A stretch of DNA of 34,520 nt, from the NCBI GenBank assembly GCA_017557005.1, contig JAFZFZ010000039.1:1-34520 (forward strand), in the 5' to 3' direction. Of this stretch, positions 1 through 6,997 are shown one piece after another. How positions within the stretch are numbered: position 1 is the stretch's first letter; every line of letters starts with the position of its first letter. The notes below the pieces were generated by a model. The model was not told the origin of the DNA. It searched no databases and was given only the letters and a program-made list of their open reading frames with translations. Source of the stretch: Bacteroidaceae bacterium. GTDB taxonomy: Bacteria > Bacteroidota > Bacteroidia > Bacteroidales > Bacteroidaceae. A program made the translations under genes and the position numbers.

Positions 1-719
1 ACCACGGTGATAGCTTCGAGACATGTAAGTCTTGCATCGACATGGGCTTCTCTTCAGTGATGATCGACGGTTCACACCTCCCCTACGAGGAGAACGTAGC
101 TCTCACAAAGAAGGTTGTTGAGTATGCTCACCAGTTCGGCGTAACTGTTGAGGGCGAGCTCGGTATCCTCGCTGGTGTTGAGGATGACGTAGTAGCTGAG
201 CACCACACATATACACGTCCTGAGGAGGTTGTTGACTTCGTAACAAAGACTGGTTGCGACAGCTTGGCTATCTCTATCGGTACTTCACACGGTGCTAACA
301 AGTTCAAGCCCGAGCAGTGCACACGCAACGAGAAGGGTGTACTTGTACCTCCCCCCTTGGCATTCGACGTTCTCGAGGGTTGCATGAAGGAGCTCCCCGG
401 CTTCCCCATCGTACTCCACGGTTCTTCTTCAGTTCCCCAGGAAGAGGTTGAGACAATCAACAAGTTTGGTGGTGCTTTGAAGGATGCTATCGGTATCCCC
501 GAAGAGGAGTTGCGTAAGGCTGCATCTTTGGCAGTTTGCAAGATCAACATCGACTCTGATAGCCGTCTCGCTATGACTGCTGCTATCCGTGAGGTGTTTG
601 CAACAAAGCCTGCTGAGTTTGACCCCCGTAAGTACCTCGGTCCCGCTCGCGACAACATGAAGAAGCAGTACATCCACAAGATTGTGAACGTACTCGGTTC
701 AGATAACAAGCTCGCTTAA
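1..719 (+). CDS. fba: Class II fructose-bisphosphate aldolase, 5'-truncated by the window edge
   Basis: Class II (zinc-dependent) aldolase of glycolysis and gluconeogenesis, cleaving fructose-1,6-bisphosphate to dihydroxyacetone phosphate and glyceraldehyde-3-phosphate in the cytosol. The reading frame is open from base 3 and begins HGDSFETCKSC, just after the family's usual HLD motif, so the apparent ATG at 42 is internal. About 238 residues are present; the family is usually near 330, so the N-terminal third lies outside the window. Visible signatures are SVMIDGSH, VEGELG, the zinc-ligand region ISIGTSHG, IVLHGSSSVP and the phosphate-binding NIDSD segment. Codon use looks optimised (many aag, gtt and ctc codons), as in a highly expressed gene. 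It ends at TAA 717-719 and is followed by a strong terminator. Identity is very likely. Confidence 0.95.
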   Translation, partial: HGDSFETCKSCIDMGFSSVMIDGSHLPYEENVALTKKVVEYAHQFGVTVEGELGILAGVEDDVVAEHHTYTRPEEVVDFVTKTGCDSLAISIGTSHGANKFKPEQCTRNEKGVLVPPPLAFDVLEGCMKELPGFPIVLHGSSSVPQEEVETINKFGGALKDAIGIPEEELRKAASLAVCKINIDSDSRLAMTAAIREVFATKPAEFDPRKYLGPARDNMKKQYIHKIVNVLGSDNKLA

Positions 720-740
720 TTATACGAGTCAAATTATCAA

Positions 741-779
741 AGCCGCCTGCACCGAATGGTGTGGGCGGCTGTTTTTTTT
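741..779 (+). terminator. Rho-independent terminator of the aldolase gene
   Basis: A 13-bp stem (741-753 with 758-770, including two G-U pairs) closes a 4-nt GAAT loop and is followed by a run of eight T (772-779). It sits 22 bp after the aldolase stop codon. Confidence 0.9.
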
Positions 780-828
780 GAGTGATATCCTAACTGTACT
801 TAGAAATATAATCCAGATAAAATTCTGC

Positions 829-3234
829 TTAGAACTCTATTAGTATGCGCGCATTGATGCGGCGACCGGTGAGGTAGTTGGGAACACCATAGCGATGGTT
901 TTCGGTATCGGTAATCCAATAGTAGGAGTTTACGTTGTTGATGCCCAGTAGATTGAATGCATCTACTCCTAACCATACGTTGCGCAGGTATTGTTGCCAA
1001 CCTGTATGAATGGTGCGTTCCTCGTTGTTGACGAGTCGGTAGCTCATACCAATATCAACGCGGCGGTAGGCTGGAGCGCGGAAAATCTGTTTCTCACGGC
1101 CCGAGTGGGGAGGACCGAAGGGAAGTCCGTTGGCATATACGACACGTAAATTCATTTGCCAACGATCTGAGCCTGGGAAATAGTCGGTAAGGCAAAGGGA
1201 GATGTTTACGCGTTGATCGGTAGGACGTGGGTACCATTTCCCGTCAATCTTTTCTTCGGTACGCATGATAGAGGCTGTAAGCCATGAGTCGGTTCCTGGG
1301 ATAAACTCACCGAAGAGTTTCATGTCGAGTCCGGCTGCATAGCCCGATGCACAGTTCTCTCCATAGTAGGTGAGGCGTACATTGTTAATATTATAAGGTA
1401 TAAGGTTTGAGAGGTCCTTATAGTATACTTCAGATGTGAACTTGAAGGGGCGATCCCATACGCGGAACTGATAGTCCATGGCGCCAACTACCTGAATGGA
1501 GCGTTGCGACTTGATATCCTTGTTTAATCTGACATAGGATGAACCTCCAGCTTGTGTGGTGTCGCGGAATTCCTTGTAGAAAGGGCTTTGATAATAGATA
1601 CCTGTGGCCAATCGGAAGGTGAACTTGTCATTGGCTTCAGGAATGAAACCTACAGAGAGGCGGGGTGAGAAGAGGGGCTCGTTATTCCATGTCCAATATG
1701 AGAGGCGTGCGCCTCCATTGATCACGAAGAGGCCCACATCGGAGTGCTTGCGCCATGTGTCCTGAACGAAAGCGGAAAGACGGTGGTTGCGTACTGTGTT
1801 TTGTGAACGCAAATTATAGATGAGTTCTAACTCTTTGCCGGTATGTGGTAAGGAGTAGCCTGCCGAGTCGCGCATCTCCCATTCGTTGATGTCGTCGCTG
1901 ATGTTTTCAAGTTTATATTCAGCGCCCCACAAAATTTCATGCTGCTCCTTTTTATGTTGTCCGCCTATGCCCATCGAAAGAACTGATGCGGTGAGGTAGT
2001 TGCGTGCATGCTCCATGTAGGTGCCTACCCCCATATTCTTCTCATCATCTACATCGTTTAACCAGTATTGACTTACGATATCGAAGGTCTCCTCTTCGTC
2101 GGTACGATAGGCTGAGGTGTTAAAGGTAAGCTTATGGCTTTCATTGATGTCGTAGGTCAGCGTCAATGCTCCAAAAGAGGTAAGGAATTGGTCGACCTCC
2201 TGTCCGCCAAAGTAAACTTTGAACTCTTTTACATCTTCCACCGTTCCGAACGAGGTGTTGCGATCTGTGGGGATAAAACGATAGTCGTTTCTTGAAATAT
2301 TACCGATGAATCCTACTTCTAATTGTTTGGTGAGGTGATAGGTGAGGAAGGTTTGATAGTCGATAAATGAGGGATCGTACTCTCCGTTTGTATCGAGGGT
2401 GCCTAGTAGATAACGGCTGGTCTTGTAACGCAAACTGTGTGTCATGCTCCATTTCTCCGCCTTACCTGTTCCGATATAGGCATTGGCTCCCAATAGTCCG
2501 GCTGAAACTGAACCTTCCAGTCGGGTGGGGCGGCGGTAGGTGATGTCGAGCACGCTACTCATCTTATCTCCATACTTGGCTTCGAATCCACCCGATGAAA
2601 AGCCGATACTTTCGACCATGTCGGGGTTGATGAATGATAATCCCTCCTGCTGTCCGGCACGGATGAGCAGTGGGCGATAGATTTCTATGCCATTGACATA
2701 TACGGAATTTTCATCAAAGTTGCCTCCTCGCACATTGTAGGTTGATGAGAGTTCATTTGTACTGCTAACGCCTGCCTGTGTGGCGATGAATGATTCGACT
2801 GAACCGCCAGAGGCATCGGGCATCAGTCGTGCTTGCTTTTGAGTCAGATGTTGGGTTGAACCAGTTTGACGTCTTGTCTCGCGTATGGTGACACCCTGCA
2901 GAGTTGTGTTAGTGTGCGGGAGCATGATGTTCATCGTGATCACTCCTGCAGGTTTGTAGAGTATGCGTTTGCGTGTCTGGTATCCTATCATGGAGTAGGT
3001 GATTTCTACAGTGTCGGCCGTTGCGATTCGTAGACTATATTCTCCTTTCAGGTCTGTGGTCGTTCCCTTCATTTGTCGTGCCACCCAAATGTTTGCAATC
3101 TCTATTGGACTGCCCGTTTCGTCTGTCATGGTGCCACGAATAAGTACGGTGCCGCTCTCTACACTCTCTTGCGAATGCAATAGTGTGGGGAAAGCTATCA
3201 ACGACAATATGATAAATAGGAATACCTTTTTCAT
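829..3234 (-). CDS. TonB-dependent outer-membrane receptor with carboxypeptidase-like N-terminal domain
   Basis: Outer-membrane beta-barrel receptor of 801 residues, predicted to import a ligand using TonB-ExbBD energy. The N-terminus is a typical signal peptide (MKKVFLFIILSLIAFPTLLHS). A carboxypeptidase-D regulatory-like beta-sandwich follows (about residues 30-110, with GTMTDETGSPI and GEYSLRI). The plug domain comes next (about 120-235, including NVRGGNFDENSVYVNG and GFEAKYGDKMSSVLDI). The rest is the barrel, ending in the aromatic C-terminus ARILIEF. No SusD-like lipoprotein lies next to it, so it is not an obvious polysaccharide-utilisation pair. The substrate cannot be read from the sequence; siderophore, vitamin or peptide are all possible. 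It is convergent with the aldolase gene and follows the antiporter gene on the same strand, with a hairpin between them. Confidence 0.9.
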   Translation of the reverse strand: MKKVFLFIILSLIAFPTLLHSQESVESGTVLIRGTMTDETGSPIEIANIWVARQMKGTTTDLKGEYSLRIATADTVEITYSMIGYQTRKRILYKPAGVITMNIMLPHTNTTLQGVTIRETRRQTGSTQHLTQKQARLMPDASGGSVESFIATQAGVSSTNELSSTYNVRGGNFDENSVYVNGIEIYRPLLIRAGQQEGLSFINPDMVESIGFSSGGFEAKYGDKMSSVLDITYRRPTRLEGSVSAGLLGANAYIGTGKAEKWSMTHSLRYKTSRYLLGTLDTNGEYDPSFIDYQTFLTYHLTKQLEVGFIGNISRNDYRFIPTDRNTSFGTVEDVKEFKVYFGGQEVDQFLTSFGALTLTYDINESHKLTFNTSAYRTDEEETFDIVSQYWLNDVDDEKNMGVGTYMEHARNYLTASVLSMGIGGQHKKEQHEILWGAEYKLENISDDINEWEMRDSAGYSLPHTGKELELIYNLRSQNTVRNHRLSAFVQDTWRKHSDVGLFVINGGARLSYWTWNNEPLFSPRLSVGFIPEANDKFTFRLATGIYYQSPFYKEFRDTTQAGGSSYVRLNKDIKSQRSIQVVGAMDYQFRVWDRPFKFTSEVYYKDLSNLIPYNINNVRLTYYGENCASGYAAGLDMKLFGEFIPGTDSWLTASIMRTEEKIDGKWYPRPTDQRVNISLCLTDYFPGSDRWQMNLRVVYANGLPFGPPHSGREKQIFRAPAYRRVDIGMSYRLVNNEERTIHTGWQQYLRNVWLGVDAFNLLGINNVNSYYWITDTENHRYGVPNYLTGRRINARILIEF

Positions 3235-3251
3235 TATTTTATATAAACGAG

Positions 3252-3291
3252 AAATCTCTGCAAAACGTATATTCTTGCAGAGATTTTTCTT
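3252..3291 (-). terminator. Hairpin between antiporter and TonB receptor genes, probable terminator or attenuator
   Basis: A perfect 12-bp inverted repeat (3252-3263 with 3275-3286) lies between the antiporter stop codon and the receptor start. The T-run is clearer on the plus strand (3284-3288). On the minus strand the stem is followed by a weak pyrimidine/AT tract, so termination of the antiporter transcript is likely but not certain. Confidence 0.5.
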
Positions 3292-3309
3292 TATATAGGC
3301 GTTTAGGTA

Positions 3310-4278
3310 TCAACCGATAATGAGCCATGTCATGTAGGCGGCATAAATGAGGAGGAAGAGGATGGCATCTTTGCGGTCGAGTTGCCTCTTCTTAAAGGTG
3401 TAGGCGGCTAACAGTAGTGCAATGGCTGAGAATAGCATTACGCTCCAATCGATGAAGGTGATATCGCCCATCGTAAGGGGGTGTATGAGGGAACTGACTC
3501 CGAGAATGAATAGGATATTAAATATGTTACTGCCTACGATATTTCCCAAGGCCATCTGTCCCTTTTTCTTGCTGACGGCAATAAGGGATGAGACAAGTTC
3601 CGGTAGGGAGGTTCCTCCGGCTACTATGGTGAGTCCGATGGTAGCTTCAGATACACCCCATTCGCGGGCGATTTCTGATGCGCAATCTACAAATATGTTG
3701 CCGCCAAAGATAAGGCCCGCCAGTCCAAATACGACGGCGGCTATATATACTGTGGTGGAACGAGATTTTGCAATGTCTGATGTGGCAGCTTCTTCGGAGG
3801 CTACCTCTATCTGATGCTTGTGGCTGCCATGTATTGTGGCCCAGAGGTAGAGAGCAAACAGGAGTAGCATGAGCAGGCCATCGAAGCGTACAAGACCATA
3901 CTCGCCATGCCTAAATATTCCTACGGTGCATAATATGATGGATATGATAGATACGCCTATGTTGATGGGGATATCGCGATGTAGATTCTCGCGGGTGTAT
4001 TTTATTGGCATTATCAATGCGGTGATGCCAAGGATGAGAAATACGTTGAAGATATTGCTTCCTACTACATTGCCTATGGCGATGTCGCTATGTCCTTCGA
4101 AGGCAGATAGACTGCTTATGACGAGTTCGGGGGTGCTGGTTCCCATGCCCACAATTGTAGCTCCGATGATATATTCTGAAATGTGGTAACGACGTGCTAT
4201 GGCGGCAGAACCATCAACTAGCCAGTTTGCTCCAATGACAAGCATTGCAAGACTGACGATCAGAAGAATATAGACCAT
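3310..4278 (-). CDS. Calcium/sodium antiporter, CaCA family (YrbG-like)
   Basis: Inner-membrane cation exchanger of 322 residues, close to the usual size of bacterial CaCA antiporters. It has the two inverted alpha-repeats that form the ion site: an N-terminal one with GTSTPELVIS and GNVVGSNIFNVFLILG, and a C-terminal one with GGTSLPELVSS and GNIVGSNIFNILFILG. The acidic residues in the two PEL motifs are the expected cation ligands. About ten hydrophobic segments span the chain, with a hydrophilic central loop around residues 150-170 (HKHQIEVASEEAATSD). The family exchanges Ca2+ for Na+ or H+; the exact ion pair is not evident here. It lies on the minus strand between gdhA and the TonB receptor gene, with a terminator upstream, so it is probably transcribed on its own. 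Confidence 0.9.
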   Translation of the reverse strand: MVYILLIVSLAMLVIGANWLVDGSAAIARRYHISEYIIGATIVGMGTSTPELVISSLSAFEGHSDIAIGNVVGSNIFNVFLILGITALIMPIKYTRENLHRDIPINIGVSIISIILCTVGIFRHGEYGLVRFDGLLMLLLFALYLWATIHGSHKHQIEVASEEAATSDIAKSRSTTVYIAAVVFGLAGLIFGGNIFVDCASEIAREWGVSEATIGLTIVAGGTSLPELVSSLIAVSKKKGQMALGNIVGSNIFNILFILGVSSLIHPLTMGDITFIDWSVMLFSAIALLLAAYTFKKRQLDRKDAILFLLIYAAYMTWLIIG

Positions 4279-4405
4279 ATGATATGTGTATGTAAGTTAG
4301 TGCATGAGTAACTAAGACCTTTTTGGACTTTTGCGGTGTTGTCTCTATGATAACATCTATTGGTGTCGTTTGTTCAATATTGTTAAAGAAGTGTATATAT
4401 AAGAA

Positions 4406-4435
4406 AAGGTGCAGCTACCGAGGGTAGTGCACCTT
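4406..4435 (-). terminator. Terminator of gdhA
   Basis: An 8-bp outer stem (4406-4413 with 4428-4435) extends through a bulged CTACC/GGTAG inner stem. Read on the minus strand it is followed by TTTTCTTATATA. It lies about 25 bp beyond the gdhA stop codon. Confidence 0.75.
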
Positions 4436-4459
4436 TCCTTATTATAATATTAGTTCAAA

Positions 4460-5794
4460 TTAAATAACACCTTGTGCCATCATTGCATTAGCAACCTTGA
4501 TGAAGCCTGCTACGTTGGCGCCCTTTACATAGTCGATGTATCCATCGGGGCGTGTACCATACTTCACGCACGATGCGTGGATGTTCTGCATGATGCTCTT
4601 TAACTTCTTGTCTACCTTCTCTGCACTCCATCCCAACTTATAGCTGTTCTGTGTCATCTCAAGACCTGATACTGATACACCACCAGCATTAGAAGCCTTA
4701 CCGGGAGCATAGAGAAGTTTTGCCTCTTGGAAGGTCTCTACAGCTTCGGGAGTAGAGGGCATGTTGGCGCCTTCAGATACTGCGATGCAGCCGTTAGCAA
4801 CAAGGGCACGAGCGTGCTCACCATTGAGCTCATTCTGGGTAGCGCAGGGGAGAGCGATGTCGCCCTTCTCATACCAGGGAGCAGCACCAGCTACATATTT
4901 GCAACCATACTTTTCTGCATATTCTTTGATACGTCCACGACGTACATTCTTCAACTCCATGATGAAGGCGAGCTTTTCCTCGTCGATACCTGCGGGATCG
5001 TAAATGTAACCGTTTGAGTCGCTCATGGTTACCACTTTGGCGCCTAATTGGATACACTTTTGGGTGGTGTACTGTGCTACGTTACCCGAACCACTTACGA
5101 GACATACCTTTCCTTTGATATCGATGCCGCGTGTCTTGAGCATCTCTTGGAGGAAGTAGATGTTACCATAACCAGTAGCCTCGGGGCGAATGAGTGAACC
5201 GCCAAAGTCGAGTCCCTTACCGGTGAGTACACCTTCGAAGTTACGAGTGAGCTTCTTGTACATACCGAAGAGGTATCCTACCTCACGGCCGCCTACACCA
5301 ATATCACCAGCGGGTACGTCCATCTCAGCGCCAATGTTGTGCCACAGCTCTGTCATGAATGCTTGACAGAAGTGCATTACCTCATTGTCGCTCTTGCCCT
5401 TGGGGTCAAAGTCTGAACCACCCTTTGCACCACCCATGGGAAGTGTGGTCAAAGCATTCTTGAAGGTTTGCTCAAAGGCAAGGAACTTCAAAGTGCTAAG
5501 ATTTACTGAGGGGTGGAAGCGGAGACCGCCCTTGTAGGGGCCGATGGCGTTAGAATGCTGTACGCGGTAGCCCATATTGGTTTGTACCTTACCCTTGTCA
5601 TCAACCCATGTAACACGGAATGTTACGATACGATCGGGCACGCAAAGGCGCTCAACGAGATTGGCAGCCTCAAACTCGGGGTGCTTGTTGTACTCATCTT
5701 CAATCGTTGACAATACTTCTGCAACGGCTTGGAAATAAAGTTCTTCACCAGGGAAGTGCTCTCTAAGTACGGCTAGTGTTTCTTGTACTTTCAT
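4460..5794 (-). CDS. gdhA: NADP-specific glutamate dehydrogenase
   Basis: Hexameric cytosolic enzyme that aminates 2-oxoglutarate with ammonium and NADPH to make glutamate, a main ammonium-assimilation route in Bacteroidales. The 444-residue length matches the hexameric family. Substrate-site motifs are intact: GPYKGGLRFHP (Lys88), PMGGAKGGSDFDPKGKSD (catalytic Lys124) and GDIGVGGRE (Asp164), each at a constant offset of four from E. coli GdhA. A Rossmann NAD(P)-binding domain follows (VCLVSGSGNVAQYT, around residues 230-245). The ATG at 5794 is preceded by an AT-rich leader with a Bacteroidetes -7 box. It is monocistronic, with its own terminator, and divergent from the CBM9-like gene. The cofactor call rests on family resemblance. 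Confidence 0.95.
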   Translation of the reverse strand: MKVQETLAVLREHFPGEELYFQAVAEVLSTIEDEYNKHPEFEAANLVERLCVPDRIVTFRVTWVDDKGKVQTNMGYRVQHSNAIGPYKGGLRFHPSVNLSTLKFLAFEQTFKNALTTLPMGGAKGGSDFDPKGKSDNEVMHFCQAFMTELWHNIGAEMDVPAGDIGVGGREVGYLFGMYKKLTRNFEGVLTGKGLDFGGSLIRPEATGYGNIYFLQEMLKTRGIDIKGKVCLVSGSGNVAQYTTQKCIQLGAKVVTMSDSNGYIYDPAGIDEEKLAFIMELKNVRRGRIKEYAEKYGCKYVAGAAPWYEKGDIALPCATQNELNGEHARALVANGCIAVSEGANMPSTPEAVETFQEAKLLYAPGKASNAGGVSVSGLEMTQNSYKLGWSAEKVDKKLKSIMQNIHASCVKYGTRPDGYIDYVKGANVAGFIKVANAMMAQGVI

Positions 5795-5851
5795 ATACTA
5801 ATACCTTTAATTATTATTCAAAAACCTAAAAAATGTATTCTTTTTACGTCG

Positions 5852-5859
5852 CAAAGATA
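5852..5859 (-). promoter_or_regulatory. Candidate -7 box for gdhA
   Basis: On the minus strand this reads TATCTTTG, an exact match to the Bacteroidetes -7 consensus TAnnTTTG, 57 bp before the gdhA ATG. No convincing TTTG is seen about 20 nt upstream. Confidence 0.5.
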
Positions 5860-6014
5860 ATCATATTTTGTGAGAATATGAATAAAAAGGAAAGAATTTA
5901 GATGAAAATGCGTTAATTTGTCAAATTACATAGGGTTTGCGTGTGCTTTTGTAAAATGAATATATGTTTTAGTAGATTATTGTCATTTATAGTGACTATT
6001 TTATGGATTATTGT

Positions 6015-6022
6015 TACTTTTG
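6015..6022 (+). promoter_or_regulatory. Candidate -7 box for the CBM9-like gene
   Basis: TACTTTTG matches TAnnTTTG and lies 35 bp before the ATG at 6058. The -33 element is not clear. The 263-bp gap 5795-6057 is AT-rich and holds this promoter and the divergent gdhA promoter; nothing else is recognised there. Confidence 0.5.
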
Positions 6023-6057
6023 TACTCGTAAACACGAACTATACATAATTATCAACT

Positions 6058-6711
6058 ATGAAGAACTTTTTAGAAATCCCTCGTATAGCATCTCTCCCCT
6101 CATTGGCTGCAGACGTGGCAAATGTGTTGGATTCACTCAACGTAGAATTTCATCCTATTGATATTGTAAATTGGCCTAATGAGTATCCTTATTGTCCGAA
6201 TGCGGTTTTTCGTATAGCGTGGTGTCCTGATGGCTTGTTGTTGCACTATAAAGTAACAGAACAACATGTACGTGCACGTTATAATGTAGATAATAGCGAC
6301 GTGTGGACGGATAGCTGTGTGGAATGTTTTATTCGCAATGCAGACAGTGATTCATATTATAATATAGAATGTAATTGTATTGGTACTATTCTCGTAGGTA
6401 TGGGTGCTGTGGGTGATCGTTGTCGTTTGTCACAGGAAGAGATGGCGTTAGTGCAGCGCTGGTCTTCGTTAGGAGATGTTCCTTTTGAGGAGCGTAGCGA
6501 TATAAACTCTTGGGAGGTGGCATTGATTGTCCCCGCAGCTTTGTTTGCTCGCCAGCCGTTGTGTTTAGAGTCTGGTGCTACATTATATGCAAATTTCTAT
6601 AAGTGTGGTGACGGACTTAGTGTGCCGCACTACATATCATGGGCTCCCATTGAGGCACCAAAGCCAAACTTTCATCGTCCCGACTGTTTTGCCGAGGTGG
6701 TGCTTTCTTAA
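6058..6711 (+). CDS. Carbohydrate-binding family 9-like protein
   Basis: A 217-residue protein resembling the CBM9-like/DOMON-type beta-sandwich proteins common in Bacteroidales. Recognisable stretches are FRIAWCPDGLLLHYKVTEQ, the NSDVWTDSCVECFI segment (an aromatic/acidic face usual in this family), YYNIECNCIGT and SWEVALIVPAALF. There is no signal peptide or lipobox, so it is probably cytoplasmic, unlike the CBM9 modules of secreted xylanases. No catalytic domain is attached. It may bind a sugar or sense one, but its role is unknown. It is a single gene between the divergent gdhA and the RSH gene, and a hairpin follows it. Confidence 0.75.
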   Translation: MKNFLEIPRIASLPSLAADVANVLDSLNVEFHPIDIVNWPNEYPYCPNAVFRIAWCPDGLLLHYKVTEQHVRARYNVDNSDVWTDSCVECFIRNADSDSYYNIECNCIGTILVGMGAVGDRCRLSQEEMALVQRWSSLGDVPFEERSDINSWEVALIVPAALFARQPLCLESGATLYANFYKCGDGLSVPHYISWAPIEAPKPNFHRPDCFAEVVLS

Positions 6712-6726
6712 TATAAGTTGTTTGAT

Positions 6727-6756
6727 ATATGGCTCTGGTATTTGCTGGAGCCATAT
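6727..6756 (+). terminator. Possible terminator of the CBM9-like gene
   Basis: A 9-bp perfect stem (ATATGGCTC 6727-6735 with GAGCCATAT 6748-6756) lies 16 bp after the stop codon. The downstream T-tract is weak (TTTGCTAATTT), so termination efficiency is uncertain. Confidence 0.5.
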
Positions 6757-6801
6757 TTGCTAATTTATTAATGGTTGTGTAGTCCGCTACACTTTCTCTA
6801 T

Positions 6802-6925
6802 CATCAGCAAAAAACGTGCAAGTGAGCGAAATATAAACTTGCTTGCCAATCGCTCAACGAGTGTTGCCGAATTAAAAACAAGGCTTAAACGACTTTGATT
6901 CAACTCCAATTTTTTAGCAAAGTTA
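6802..6925 (-). other. Extragenic element with alternative stems and a minus-strand promoter-like box
   Basis: This fills most of the 286-bp gap before the RSH gene and contains no convincing ORF. Two pairs of complementary hexamers overlap: GCAAGT 6818-6823 with ACTTGC 6837-6842, and GAGCGA 6824-6829 with TCGCTC 6850-6855. At 6918-6925 the minus strand reads TAACTTTG, a perfect -7 consensus pointing away from the RSH gene. It resembles extragenic sequence I associate with many Bacteroidales genomes, but I cannot confirm copy number here. Confidence 0.35.
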
Positions 6926-6965
6926 ATTTATATACCTACCTTTAATGTTTTTGTAATTTTTTTTG

Positions 6966-6973
6966 TATTTTTG
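6966..6973 (+). promoter_or_regulatory. Candidate -7 box for the RSH gene
   Basis: TATTTTTG matches TAnnTTTG and lies 24 bp before the ATG at 6998. The region upstream is T-rich without a well-spaced TTTG. Confidence 0.45.
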
Positions 6974-6997
6974 CGACTCTCATTTTATTAAAAGTTT

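Noticed and set aside
829..3234. SusC-type polysaccharide-utilisation receptor
   Set aside because: No SusD-like lipoprotein, glycoside hydrolase or regulator is adjacent, and the plug and barrel segments resemble non-Sus TonB receptors.
6818..6855. H-type pseudoknot
   Set aside because: The two stems abut with no loop-1 nucleotide to cross a 6-bp stem, so simultaneous pairing is sterically unlikely; alternative stems are the safer reading.
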